This document shows, one piece after another, positions 46,286-55,032 of a stretch of DNA of 64,000 nucleotides (the stretch's first letter is position 1; every line of letters begins with the position of its first letter). A model generated the notes under the pieces. It was not told the DNA's origin. It made no database searches and saw only the letters and a list, made by a program, of their open reading frames with translations. Source of the DNA: CAWDVK01 sp963805715. Its GTDB lineage: Bacteria; Actinomycetota; Actinomycetes; Streptosporangiales; Streptosporangiaceae. Position numbers and translations under genes: made by a program. The stretch spans positions 973,459-1,037,458 of the forward strand of contig CAWDVK010000020.1 of NCBI GenBank assembly GCA_963805715.1, given 5' to 3'.

Positions 46286-47082
46286 GCACCGCGACCGTCT
46301 TGCGGGGCGAGGTCCGCTGCGCGCGGAAAGTGATGCTGCGCGACCCGATGGCGGTGTTTGTCACCGTCGTCCTGCCGCTGCTGTACCTGTTCATCTTCGC
46401 CACCGTGAACGGAACCGTGAACGGAAAGCCGGCGACCATGCACATGCGCGGCCAGCCCGGCATCCTGAAGGTCCAGGCGTACGTGGTGGCCTCGGTGATC
46501 GTGATCGGCGTGGTATCGGCGGCCTTCACCTACCTGGCCGCCCAACTGGTACACGACCGGGAGGACGGGATCCTCAAACGGCTTCGCAGCGCCCCGGTGC
46601 GCACCAGCACCTTCCTGGCCGGGCCCGTCATCAACGGGACGGCCGCCTCGCTGACACTGGCGGTCCTGGTGGCTGCTCTGGGCCGCCTCGGCTACGCCGT
46701 GTCGCTGCCAGCCGGCCACCTGCTCGCCGCCGTCATCACCGTGATCATCGGCGCGCTCGCGTTCTGCGCACTGGGCTGCCTGGTCACCGTGGTCATCCGC
46801 AGCGCGACCGCGGCCATGCCGCTCCTGTTCGGGGTCACCCTCGCCCTGTTCTTCCTATCCGGCAACTTCTTCCCCACCGACTCACTCCCCGCCCCCTGGC
46901 GCGCCGCGGCCAACGTGTTCCCGGTCCGGCACTTCCTCACGGCCATGCTCACCGCCTACAACCCGCACGTGACCGGCGCCGGGTTCGCGCCCCGCGACCT
47001 GGCGATCCTCGCGCTGTGGGGGCTGGCCAGCGCCATCGTGGCAGCACGCACCTTCCGGTGGACACCAGTACGCGCACGATAG
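46282..47082 (+). CDS. ABC-2 type transporter permease (DrrB-like)
   Basis: This 266-residue membrane protein has about six transmembrane segments, including VFVTVVLPLLYLFIFATV, YVVASVIVIGVVSAAFTYL, LLAAVITVIIGALAFCALGC and PLLFGVTLALFFLSGNFFP. The ABC-2 signature lies near DREDGILKRLRSAPV and LPAPWRAAANVFPVRHF. It pairs with the ATPase that precedes it; the overlap ATGA couples their translation. Together they form a complete exporter. No regulator gene is adjacent. Confidence 0.92.
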   Translation: MSTATVLRGEVRCARKVMLRDPMAVFVTVVLPLLYLFIFATVNGTVNGKPATMHMRGQPGILKVQAYVVASVIVIGVVSAAFTYLAAQLVHDREDGILKRLRSAPVRTSTFLAGPVINGTAASLTLAVLVAALGRLGYAVSLPAGHLLAAVITVIIGALAFCALGCLVTVVIRSATAAMPLLFGVTLALFFLSGNFFPTDSLPAPWRAAANVFPVRHFLTAMLTAYNPHVTGAGFAPRDLAILALWGLASAIVAARTFRWTPVRAR

Positions 47083-47755
47083 AACCCGCCACCGCCACAC
47101 GCTGAACTGGCCGACTTGACCACTATTATCCCTGACGCCTTGGCTGTCACCGGAGGATTCCGGCATCGGTCAGCCGTGCCGGCCATGCACCTGGCCGCGT
47201 ACAGATCGCCCGGTTCGGCGCAGCATCGATAGTGACCCGCACAGCATGTCATGACCTACCGATCAGGCGGCTACGTGTGCGGGGCAAGAGGCCTTCGCCT
47301 CGTCGGCAGTGGTCGCGCAGGTCCGGATTCCACTGGCGAGCGGCTGATCAGCCTGCACATTTATACATCGGGGTCGTGCTCGGAAACGCGCGCTCATGCC
47401 GCGATGACGGTCGTCCGGCCCTGGCCTGGCCCTGCGGCCGCAGGGCGCGCCAGGTGGCAGCCATCTTTCCGCGGCCGGGTGAATCTTTCCCTGGCGTTCC
47501 GTTGGCGCGGTTGGCAGGGTCCGGAAGTGGCCAGATCGGAAATCGGGCCTGAGGAACCAGCGTTGGCTGCGAACTCAGGGATCCGCTAGTGCCCGGACCC
47601 GCCATCAGGGCCACTCCAGATCTCCGGCGGCCGCCCTGCCCTGATGACTTCCAGTTGGCGGACCGTCCGCCACCCAGCGCGCCCGGCCCCAGACACGAGT
47701 ACCCGCGTGCCCCGCACGGATCGCGGCCGCCGGCGCGTTCGCTTACGGTGGGGTC
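47083..47755. other. No gene recognised (0.67 kb)
   Basis: Only short frames without signals were seen. The long minus-strand frame covering 47348-48532 is a shadow of the DUF998 gene and this spacer. Confidence 0.4.
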
Positions 47756-48391
47756 GTGCGGGGCGTGCCGTGGTGGGGTGTGGTCTCGTCGGCCGTGGCT
47801 CCGGTGCTTCTGGTGGGCGGCTGGACGGTGGCTGCCGGGCTGCAGCCGCGTTCCTTCAACCCGGTAGCCGACACGATCAGCTCCCTCGCGGCGCGGGGCG
47901 CTACCGACCGGTGGGTGATGACGCTCGCGCTGGCGGGGGTGGGAGCCTGCTATGTCCTGACGGGGCTGGCGCTGAGGCCGGCGGCCTTGGCCGGGCGGCT
48001 CATCCTGATGACCGGCGGTGTCGCCACGGTGCTGGTCGCGGCGAACCCTGAGCCTGCCGGGGGCGGCGGCTCGCTGCCGCATACCTGCTGGGCGGCGATT
48101 GGCTTTATAGCCCTGGCGGCCTGGCCGCTCGCTGCCCGGAAGCGGGGGCCTTTGGTGCCGGCCGGACTGCGGCCGGCTGTTTCGGCCAGCGCGGCCGGGG
48201 TGCTGCTTGGCCTGCTCGTGTGGTTCGGCGCGGAGCTGATCGCCGGGGGCCGGCAGGTCGGCCTGGCCGAGCGGGTCCTGGCCGGGGCGCAGGCGGCCTG
48301 GCCGCTGGCGGTGGTCCTGGCCCGCCGCCGGAGCCAGCCTCGCGCCCGGATGCGGCGCGCCAGGCCCGCCGGCGCTGACATGCAGAACTAA
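47756..48391 (+). CDS. DUF998 family membrane protein
   Basis: A 211-residue protein with about six membrane segments. The family hallmark is at the first loop: LQPRSFNPVADTISSLAARG, followed by ATDRWVMTLALAGVGACYV. Further hydrophobic stretches are LILMTGGVATVLVAA, GFIALAAWPLAA and GVLLGLLVWFGAELIAGG. DUF998 proteins are common in actinobacteria, and no function is known. The start is GTG 47756 with GGTGGGG upstream. The tail is arginine-rich and cytoplasmic. It appears monocistronic. Confidence 0.88.
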   Translation: MRGVPWWGVVSSAVAPVLLVGGWTVAAGLQPRSFNPVADTISSLAARGATDRWVMTLALAGVGACYVLTGLALRPAALAGRLILMTGGVATVLVAANPEPAGGGGSLPHTCWAAIGFIALAAWPLAARKRGPLVPAGLRPAVSASAAGVLLGLLVWFGAELIAGGRQVGLAERVLAGAQAAWPLAVVLARRRSQPRARMRRARPAGADMQN

Positions 48392-48689
48392 GCTCCCCCC
48401 AGGCGACCGCATCTGCCGCTCCCCGAGCGCGCCGATCGCCGAATAGGCGTGCATGTTGATCGTGCCTAATGCGCCACGCACCGCGTGCAGAACGCCCGGT
48501 TTTGTACGCGTGTTAATCGTGAGCCCCGGCACGGCTCACGTCCAGGGCGCCGCGCGTGCTGTGACCGCAGCCGGGTTCAGCGTCCTGTCACTGCCTGCCG
48601 GTGCGCCGCGCAGGTGCGGATGCGCTGTCACGTTGACTTCAAATTCATTGGAAGCGGCCCGGTCATCTAGGCATGATCGCTTCATAGGA

Positions 48690-49111
48690 ATTCGCATCCA
48701 GTGCTTGTGCATTGACACCGCCGACCCGGCCGGGATCGCCAGCTTCTGGAATCCGCGCTGGGCTGGCGCCGTACGTGGGAGGAGGAAGACCAGGTCTGCC
48801 TCGAGCCGCCGGAAGGCAGCCCGGAAGATGGCATCGCTCCCGACCTTGTGTTCCTCAAGGTTCCTGAAGGCAAGACTGTCAAGAACCGGCTCCACCTGGA
48901 TCTTCGCCCCGCCGACCAGTCCGCCGAAGTCGCCCGGCTAGAGGCGCTCGGCGCCCGGCGGGCCAGCATCAGCCAAGGCGGAGTCGGCTGGGTGGTCATG
49001 GCCGACCCAGATGGTAACGAGTTCGACGTACTGCAGCCGCTGAGTCCGGACGACCTGCCTCCCGGGCACGGCGCTCTCGGCCGCCGCATCACGGCAGGTG
49101 CTCGTGCCTGA
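48690..49111 (+). CDS. VOC (glyoxalase-fold) protein, one frameshift, start unclear
   Basis: The first frame reads IRIQCLCIDTADPAGIASFW. With one G restored near 48750 (TGGAA to TGGGAA) it continues ESALGWRRTWEEEDQVCLEP, LVFLKVPEGKTVKNRLHLDL, EVARLEALGARRASISQGGV and VVMADPDGNEFDVLQP. That is a complete VOC domain with two beta-alpha-beta modules and the usual metal or substrate positions. No ATG/GTG precedes the conserved N-terminus in the right frame; the listed start is only the edge of similarity. Function unknown; such proteins include glyoxalases, resistance proteins and dioxygenases. Confidence 0.7.
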
Positions 49112-49225
49112 TCCATAACTACCAGCTCGGCGCTATCCGTCCGAAGAATCTGTAGGTGCTCATTGGTACGCGGGACTGGATGCTTGCCGGCTTCGTGGCC
49201 CGGTACGCGCCTGGCTGGCCCGTTC

Positions 49226-50995
49226 TCACAGGTCGAGGGCGACGTCGCCGCGCGGCTCCGAGCAGCAGATCAGCACGTCACCATCGGCCGGATCGTCGAC
49301 CGGGTCAGGCGCGTAGCCGACATCCCCTGATACCAGGCCGGACTCGCAGGTATGGCACACGCCAGTACGGCAGGACCAGCGCACCGGCACGTCGCAGGCT
49401 TCGGCAAGCTCCAGCAGGCTCGCGTAGCGCTGGTCCCAGCGGGCGGTCAGGCCGCTGCGCGCGAACGCGACCTCCGGGCCGGTGCCCGGCGACCCGGCCG
49501 GCTGGTGCGGCGGCAGCGCGGCCGCCGCCGCGATGCCGGGCGTCAGCGCCGGCCGCGCGCCGAAGATCTCGGTCCTGACCTGGCCGCCGCCGAGACCGAG
49601 CTTGGCCAGCGCGGCCGCCACGTCGGTCATGAATCCGGCCGGCCCGCAGATATAGGCCTGCGCCTCGCGCGGCAGGTCCAGCTCTGCCAGCGCTGCCGCC
49701 GACAGCCGGCCTGCCGACTGGTAGTCGCGGCCGAGCACGTCGCCAGCGCCCGGCCGGCTGTAGCAGACGTGCAGGTGCGCCCGCGGCAGCTTGGCCAGCA
49801 GTGACCTCGCCTCGGCCGCGAACGGCTCCTCGGCCCGGCTGCGCGCGCCGTGCAGCCACCACACCTCGCGGCCGGACCCCGCGTCGGCCAGCGCGTGCAG
49901 CATCGCCAGCACCGGCGTGGCGCCGACGCCCGCGCTGATCAGCAGCACCGGCGCCGCGCCCGGCTGCAGGATGAAGGTGCCGCGCGGCGCGGCGACCGCG
50001 AGCTGGTCACCGGGCCGCACGTGGTCGTGCACGAACTGGCTGGCCGCGCCGTGCTGCTCGCGCTTCACGCTGATCCGGTAGGACCCGGCATCCGGCGGTC
50101 CGGACAGCGAGTAGCTGCGCAGCAGCGGCGGCTGGTCCGGCTTCGGCTGCAGCCGGACGGTCAGGAACTGACCGGGACTGGCGGCCGGCAGCGCCGCCCC
50201 GGCCGGGTCGGCCAGCCGCAGCGAGATCACCGACCGGCTCTCCGGCTCGATCGCCGTCACCGCCAGCGGGCGGAACCCCGGCCAGGCGGGCGGCGGGCTC
50301 GCGGCGGCCAGCCCGGCGTTGCCCGCGCCCTGGCCGCCGTCCGGCTGGCTGGCCAGCTCGCGGAACGACGCCTTCCAGCCCTCCGACAGCGCCGGGATCG
50401 TCAGCGCCCTGCGCACCTGCTGCGCCGGGTGGCCGGGCAGGTACAGCAGCGCGTCTATCTCGGCCACGGTCATGGCCTGCGGGCCGCGGGCCACCCGGAC
50501 GATCTCGTCTCCCGCACGGACCGCGCCCTCGCGCAGCACCCGGAAGTAAAAGCCGGGCCGGTGATGCGAGACCAGCAGCGCCGGGATCCGGGCGTCATTC
50601 ATCCGGATGCCGACCCGGAAGCAGGTCACCCTCGGCTGCGTCACCTCGAAGAGCGCCTCGCCGATCTGGTACCGATCGCCGATGCAGACCTCGTCGTCGG
50701 CCAGCCCGCGCACGGTGAAGTTCTCGCCGAACTGGCCGAACTCGAAGTCGTCCCGCCCTAGCTGCTGCTGCCAGTACCGGTACGCCTCGATCTGGTACAC
50801 GAACACGGCGCGCTGCTCGCCGCCGTGGCCGGCCAGGTCACCCTGGCCGTCGCCATCGACGTTCAGCCGGCGGGCCAGCCGCGGGCCGTCGGCCGGCCGC
50901 TTCCACACCGCAGTGCGCACGGTACGGCCCTGCCAGCGCACATCGCGCGGCAGGCCCACGTTCACCGAGAGCAGGCTGCCAGCCCCCCGGTCCAT
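49226..50995 (-). CDS. MOSC domain-ferredoxin reductase-[2Fe-2S] ferredoxin fusion
   Basis: This 589-residue protein has three parts. Residues about 1-215 form a YiiM-like MOSC domain and its 3-alpha domain (GHGGEQRAVFVYQIEAYRYW, FGENFTVRGL, TQPRVTCFRVGIRMND; the cysteine is the expected Mo-cofactor ligand). Residues about 245-480 form an FNR-type reductase (LRSYSLSG for the flavin, ISAGVGATPVLAML and CGPAGFM for NAD(P)H). The last 90 residues are a plant-type ferredoxin with C-x4-C-x2-C (SCRTGVCHTCESG) and a fourth Cys in LICCSEP. It is a self-contained electron-transfer enzyme for N-hydroxylated or other reducible compounds. The exact substrate is unknown. ATG 50995 has GGGGGTGA upstream. 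Confidence 0.92.
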   Translation of the reverse strand: MDRGAGSLLSVNVGLPRDVRWQGRTVRTAVWKRPADGPRLARRLNVDGDGQGDLAGHGGEQRAVFVYQIEAYRYWQQQLGRDDFEFGQFGENFTVRGLADDEVCIGDRYQIGEALFEVTQPRVTCFRVGIRMNDARIPALLVSHHRPGFYFRVLREGAVRAGDEIVRVARGPQAMTVAEIDALLYLPGHPAQQVRRALTIPALSEGWKASFRELASQPDGGQGAGNAGLAAASPPPAWPGFRPLAVTAIEPESRSVISLRLADPAGAALPAASPGQFLTVRLQPKPDQPPLLRSYSLSGPPDAGSYRISVKREQHGAASQFVHDHVRPGDQLAVAAPRGTFILQPGAAPVLLISAGVGATPVLAMLHALADAGSGREVWWLHGARSRAEEPFAAEARSLLAKLPRAHLHVCYSRPGAGDVLGRDYQSAGRLSAAALAELDLPREAQAYICGPAGFMTDVAAALAKLGLGGGQVRTEIFGARPALTPGIAAAAALPPHQPAGSPGTGPEVAFARSGLTARWDQRYASLLELAEACDVPVRWSCRTGVCHTCESGLVSGDVGYAPDPVDDPADGDVLICCSEPRGDVALDL

Positions 50996-51326
50996 GGTCA
51001 CCCCCGGTAGCGCCGCCACGCAATCATTCTCTCAGGCGGCCCGGTCACCGGTTCATAACGGCCGCCCGGCCCGGTATCACGGCCACCATCGGCGCCGCGG
51101 CGCCCAGGTGGCACCCTGACGGCGCCCGGGCACCTTTGCGGCCCTTCCTGCGTAGGATTCGTGGGAAAGGGGTAGGTCAGGGGGGCGGGGGACAGTGTGT
51201 GGTGGCGGGCGCCTCGTCCTCGATGCTACTGTCCGTGCCCGTCGACGCCGCGATGGTCAGCGCCGTCGAGACCGTCTGGGCGAAGGCCCGACCGAAGAGG
51301 TGCCCCCGGGACGGACGGCGAAGCGA
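50996..51326. other. No gene recognised
   Basis: The short frames here lack motifs. Both neighbours are on the minus strand, so this holds the MOSC-fusion promoter and the end of the F420-reductase-like gene. Confidence 0.4.
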
Positions 51327-51962
51327 TCAGGCCCCACCGATCAATGACCGCGCCTCTGCGGGGCCGACTACGAGATCGTGAAGGTCGCCGCCCACCTCGA
51401 GCCGACCCGACTGTTCGATCCCGCCGGCCTTCACAGGCTCGAAGCCGGCCGTCCGGATCAACCGCTCGACTTCCTCGCCGGCACGGTCGTCGTCGGTCGC
51501 GTAGAAGAGGACCGCCGGCTCCGGGGACCGGTTGCTAGAGGACTCGAAGAGATCGGCCGACAGGGTTCCAAACGCCATGGCCAAGCGCGTCCCCGCCGGC
51601 AACCACCCGGTTACAACCTCGCCAGAGGATTGCCCTTTCGGCAGGAGACGTGAGACGTTACCTTGCGCGTCGATGCCGAGCGGGTTGCTGGGAACGACCA
51701 CGAGCATGCCGGTTAGCGGGTCGGCGATCTCGTTTATGACGCCCTTCAGCGCGGTGAACCGAAGCGCGAGGACGACGGCATCGGCGCCCTGCAACGCGTC
51801 GCGGTTGTCGACGGCGACGACCGCAGCCCGGCCGATCTCTGCAGCCAGCGTTCGTGCCGACTCAGTGTCGGCGCTGGAGAGCCGCAGGGTCTCGCCGCCT
51901 GAGGCGAGCTGGCGGGCGATGACCGATCCGATCCCTCCGGTGCCGATGATCGCGGTGGTCAT
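51327..51962 (-). CDS. NAD(P)-binding protein, NADPH-dependent F420 reductase-like
   Basis: This 211-residue Rossmann protein has GTGGIG (residues 7-12) and LRLSSADTESARTLAAEI, then DAVVLALRFTALKGVINEIA and VVVPSNPLGIDAQGNVSRLL. It resembles the F420H2:NADP reductase (Fno) and NADPH-dependent reductase-like family. The DPL and LP-AFGTLSADLF region is conserved with relatives. F420 binding cannot be proven from sequence; NADPH binding is likely. Its upstream region, with a GAGGAGGTTC-type Shine-Dalgarno, is part of a block repeated at 61181-61208. Confidence 0.8.
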   Translation of the reverse strand: MTTAIIGTGGIGSVIARQLASGGETLRLSSADTESARTLAAEIGRAAVVAVDNRDALQGADAVVLALRFTALKGVINEIADPLTGMLVVVPSNPLGIDAQGNVSRLLPKGQSSGEVVTGWLPAGTRLAMAFGTLSADLFESSSNRSPEPAVLFYATDDDRAGEEVERLIRTAGFEPVKAGGIEQSGRLEVGGDLHDLVVGPAEARSLIGGA

Positions 51963-52101
51963 GACCGGAACCTCCTCAGCGTCACGGTGCTAGCATCGGC
52001 GGCCCGAGCGGCCTGGCAGCGCCGTGCTGAGAGCGGGGGAACGGCGGGGATGTGCTGTGCGGATGACCGTTCCCGCCGTCCTATGGCTGGTAGGGATCTC
52101 A

Positions 52102-52680
52102 GTGTCCGTGGGCTGGCCGCCGTCGATGTGAGGGATTTCGCCGGCGATTTCAGCATTCACCCGGACTCCTCGGCGGGCGTACTCGACGGCCAGTGAGCGG
52201 GCGACCAGTCACCCTCTGGGTCCGTGGTCTGCCCCACTTCGATCAGATGACCGTCGGGATCGCGGATGTAGCAGCGCTTCTCGTACTGGTGCTGTTTCGG
52301 CGGCGTCAGGAACTGAGCACCCCGGGCGCTCCATTCGGCGTACACGGCCTCGATGTCTTTGACCCGGATATTGAGGAAGCTGCTGACCCGGTCGGGATCG
52401 CGTGGCGCCTCCAGGGTGACCGCCGGCTTGTCGTCGGTCGGGCCCCCGCCGACATTGATGATGATCCAGCAGTTGGATAGTGCGACATAGGTCAGCCCTC
52501 CGGGGCCGGAGAAGGCCACCCTGCCGCCGAGTACTTCGGTGTAGAAGCGCCGAGAGCGCTCGACATCCTCCGAGACGATGAAGTGGGCCAGCACAATTCC
52601 CTCTGGGGGCGGTGGGAGCTCGGCCACCTGGCACCTCCACTGGTTGGGTCTCACACCCTGCTTACGACGGGTCTGCAGCG
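52102..52680 (-). repeat. Segmental duplication, copy 1 (with VOC gene)
   Basis: About 580 bases here match 61223-61800 in the same orientation with strong DNA identity, including the whole VOC gene and non-coding bases on both sides. A smaller matching block (51960-51989 with 61181-61208) lies beyond, with more lost in copy 2. Confidence 0.92.
52157..52627 (-). CDS. VOC family protein, paralogue 1
   Basis: A 156-residue glyoxalase-fold protein starting at GTG 52627 (GGAGGTGC upstream): LAHFIVSEDVERSRRFYTEV, LGGRVAFSG, VTLEAPRDPDRVSSFLNIRV, DIEAVYAEWSARGAQFL and IRDPDGHLIEVGQT. It has the two-module layout with the acidic residue in DGHLIEVG. It is nearly identical to the product at 61280-61744, with differences concentrated around residues 42-60. 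Function is unknown; some relatives are glyoxalases or bleomycin-resistance-type binding proteins. The gene is part of a duplicated block. Confidence 0.88.
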   Translation of the reverse strand: MAELPPPPEGIVLAHFIVSEDVERSRRFYTEVLGGRVAFSGPGGLTYVALSNCWIIINVGGGPTDDKPAVTLEAPRDPDRVSSFLNIRVKDIEAVYAEWSARGAQFLTPPKQHQYEKRCYIRDPDGHLIEVGQTTDPEGDWSPAHWPSSTPAEESG

Positions 52681-53019
52681 TGTAGGGGTTGTCCCGCCGC
52701 TGCATGCCAGGGAGTCTAACGCTGCACGGCAAGCTCGCCGCGAAGCGCCCGGAGGACCTCCCTGGCTGAGCCCTGTCACCCGTGCGCGGCCCTCGGGCAG
52801 GCGACGATCCTCGGCAATCGTGCGGCCGGTCCGCGAGCCGCCCGGGGATGGCATGGCGCTTGAGGCTTGCTGGCGAGGCGGAAGTGTGGGCATGAGCCCC
52901 GACGGGCACGCCTACCGGCAGGCACACAGGTGCTTCTGGTACAGCCAGGTCCTTGGGGCAAACCGGCATGAGCACCGTCCAGGTCGCACCCGCGGCGTCA
53001 GAGGAGAGGCGGTCATCGC
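52628..53019. other. No gene seen
   Basis: The minus-strand frame of the VOC gene runs through here but has no similarity. Divergent promoters are expected for the VOC gene (minus) and the redoxin gene (plus). Confidence 0.4.
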
Positions 53020-53622
53020 GTGCGTTCCGACATCGTCCCCGGCGGCATTTTCCCCGATTATGCGCTGCCCGACCACACCGGCACCGTCCGCACGCTGAGC
53101 GAGCTCCAGGGCCGCGACCCGATGGTCCTCACCCTGGCCCGCGGCAACTACTGCCCGAAAGAGCACCGGCAGCACCTGGAGCTGGCCGCGCACTACCCGA
53201 AGATCGCGGTGGCTTACACCCAGGTCGCCACGATCGCCACCGACGACCATCACACCCTGCAGGAGTTCCGCGCGTCAGTGGGCGCCCAGTGGCCCTTCCT
53301 GTCCGACCCCGGCCGGACCGTCCAGCAGGACCTCGACATCGCCGAGTACACCGACCCCGAGCACAACCCGATGATCCCGCACACCCTCGTGCTCAAGCCG
53401 GGACTGGTCATCCACAGCATCTACAACGGCTACTGGTTCTGGGGCCGCCCGTCGTTCTACGACCTCTGGCGCGACCTGCGCGCGGCCACCGCCGAGATCC
53501 GCCCGGACTGGGACCTGAGCACCCCGGGACTGCGCGAGGCCTGGGACGCCGGCGACTACTCGAAGTTTCACGGCTGGGACCGGCGCTCCCCGCACTCAAC
53601 GCCGACCTCTTACGAGCACTAG
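53020..53622 (+). CDS. Redoxin-domain (AhpC/TSA-like) protein
   Basis: A 200-residue thioredoxin-fold protein with the peroxiredoxin-like start PGGIFPDYALPDHTGTVRTL and a possible peroxidatic cysteine in ARGNYCPKEHRQHLE. Then come VAYTQVATIATDDHHTLQEF and WPFLSDPGRTVQQDLDIAEY, and IPHTLVLKPGLVIHSIYNGY. The length exceeds typical Prx (about 160), with a C-terminal helical extension (RDLRAATAEIRPDWDL). It may reduce peroxides or act as a thiol oxidoreductase. A second resolving cysteine is not seen. The start is GTG 53020; GGAGAGG is upstream but spaced 10-12 bases away. Confidence 0.82.
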   Translation: MRSDIVPGGIFPDYALPDHTGTVRTLSELQGRDPMVLTLARGNYCPKEHRQHLELAAHYPKIAVAYTQVATIATDDHHTLQEFRASVGAQWPFLSDPGRTVQQDLDIAEYTDPEHNPMIPHTLVLKPGLVIHSIYNGYWFWGRPSFYDLWRDLRAATAEIRPDWDLSTPGLREAWDAGDYSKFHGWDRRSPHSTPTSYEH

Positions 53623-53788
53623 TGAGGGCTCTGTTGCCGCTGCCCGCTGGACCGGGTGAACCGTCGGCCCGCGCGCTACGGCAGCTCCCGCCGGGACCGT
53701 CTCCTGGCGGCCGAGTGCTTACGACGAGTAACCGCGGCGCTGATCCTGGCTCGTGTCGCCAGCTAGCCCTGCGGGTACACCGTGGCTC

Positions 53789-54739
53789 ATGAGCACTGCT
53801 GTGTGTGAGTTGCTGGGCATTGAGCGGCCGATCGTCCAGGCGCCCATGGCCGCGGTTCCCCGGCTGGCGGCGGCGGTCTCGAACGCCGGCGCGCTCGGCA
53901 TGGTGACGCTGACCTGGTCAGCTGACACCGGAGCCGTCGTCCGGGAGACGGCGGCGCTGACCACGCGGCCGTTCGGCGGCAACTTCGTTCTCACCTCAGA
54001 TCATCATCGTGACCTGGACCAGGCCCTCAAGGCCGGCCTGAAGATCGTCTCGTTCATGTGGGGCGATCCCAGCAGCTACATCAAGGCTGTGCACGACGCC
54101 GGGGGAATCGTTCTGCAGACGGTCGGCAGCGCCGAGGAGGCACGACAGGCAGTCGCGTCCGGCGCGGACGTGGTCGTCGCGCAGGGCTGGGAGGCCGGCG
54201 GGCACGTCTGGGGCAAGGTCGCCACACTGCCGCTGGTGCCCGCTGTCGTGGACGCCGTAGCGCCGGTACCGGTCATCGCGGCTGGCGGGATCGGCGACGC
54301 CCGCGGAGTCGCCGCGGTGCTCGCCCTGGGCGCCCAGGCCGCATGGCTGGGCACGCGGTTCCTGCTGGCCGAGGAAATGCCGATCCACGAGGACTACCGG
54401 CGCCGGCTGATAGCCGCGGCCGAAACCGATCCGCAGTGGTACCCCAACCTGTACAACGTCGGGTGGCCCGACTCTCCCCACCGCGCCCTCCGCAACTCAA
54501 CCGCCAGGGCGTGGGATGCCGCGGGACGCCCCCCAGACAGCCAGCGCCCGGGAGCAGACGACGTGATCGCGCACTTCGCCTCCGGCGAAGCAATCGTCCG
54601 GTACGAGCCAGCGCCGCCGATGGCCGGGACCACCGGGGACATTGAGGCGCTCTCGATGTGGGCCGGACAAAGCGTTGCCCTTGCGAGAAAGCCACAGTCA
54701 GCGGCGGACATCGTGACCGAGCTCACCTCCCGCCTGTGA
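53789..54739 (+). CDS. Nitronate monooxygenase / NPD-type flavin oxidoreductase
   Basis: This 316-residue TIM-barrel flavoprotein starts MSTAVCELLGIERPIVQAPM, the family N-terminus. FMN-binding and catalytic marks include IVSFMWGDPSS, VVAQGWEAGGHVWG (with the catalytic histidine of 2-nitropropane dioxygenase-like enzymes) and PVIAAGGIGDARGVAAVLAL then GAQAAWLGTRFL. It uses FMN and O2 to oxidise nitronates such as propionate-3-nitronate, or works as an NAD(P)H:quinone reductase. ATG 53789 is chosen over 53753, which lacks similarity. It is followed by a truncated SnoaL-like gene on the same strand. Confidence 0.9.
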   Translation: MSTAVCELLGIERPIVQAPMAAVPRLAAAVSNAGALGMVTLTWSADTGAVVRETAALTTRPFGGNFVLTSDHHRDLDQALKAGLKIVSFMWGDPSSYIKAVHDAGGIVLQTVGSAEEARQAVASGADVVVAQGWEAGGHVWGKVATLPLVPAVVDAVAPVPVIAAGGIGDARGVAAVLALGAQAAWLGTRFLLAEEMPIHEDYRRRLIAAAETDPQWYPNLYNVGWPDSPHRALRNSTARAWDAAGRPPDSQRPGADDVIAHFASGEAIVRYEPAPPMAGTTGDIEALSMWAGQSVALARKPQSAADIVTELTSRL

Positions 54740-54828
54740 TCCGGGGCGGAGGCGCTCGGATCGCTGTCGGGTGGGGCCGTGAAAACGCTGCGGGCTTGCC
54801 GGCCAGGCGAACCATGGGCGGAATTGCG

Positions 54829-55020
54829 ATGCCGTGGTTTCCGGACTTTGTCACTGCCGCGGAACTTGCCCGTAGGCAGACCCGCGACCCGGGTCAGGCT
54901 GTTCCAGCCGGGCGGTACCTCACCTCGCTGAGCGAAGGTGACACCCGTCCTCTGGAAGGCGCGTGGCCTAGCTCGAATAAAGCCGGACCGGACGCAATCC
55001 GGCCGCGGCCCGCTCAGTGA
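54829..55020 (+). pseudogene. Truncated SnoaL-like paralogue
   Basis: The first 43 residues (MPWFPDFVTAAELARRQTRD, PAGRYLTSLSEGDTRPLEGA) are homologous to the complete protein at 60535-60990 (MPSFPDFVSAVELVRRQTRT). After WPS the sequence diverges and stops at 55020. The rest of the domain (about 110 residues) has been deleted. Only the N-terminus is left, so it cannot fold as an NTF2 barrel. The intact paralogue is on the opposite strand 6 kb away. Confidence 0.8.
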
Positions 55021-55032
55021 CGGAGGATCGCC

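Noticed and set aside
49850..50761. 303-codon plus-strand frame opposite the MOSC fusion
   Set aside because: Arg/Gln-rich shadow; the minus strand has three recognisable domains with all key residues.
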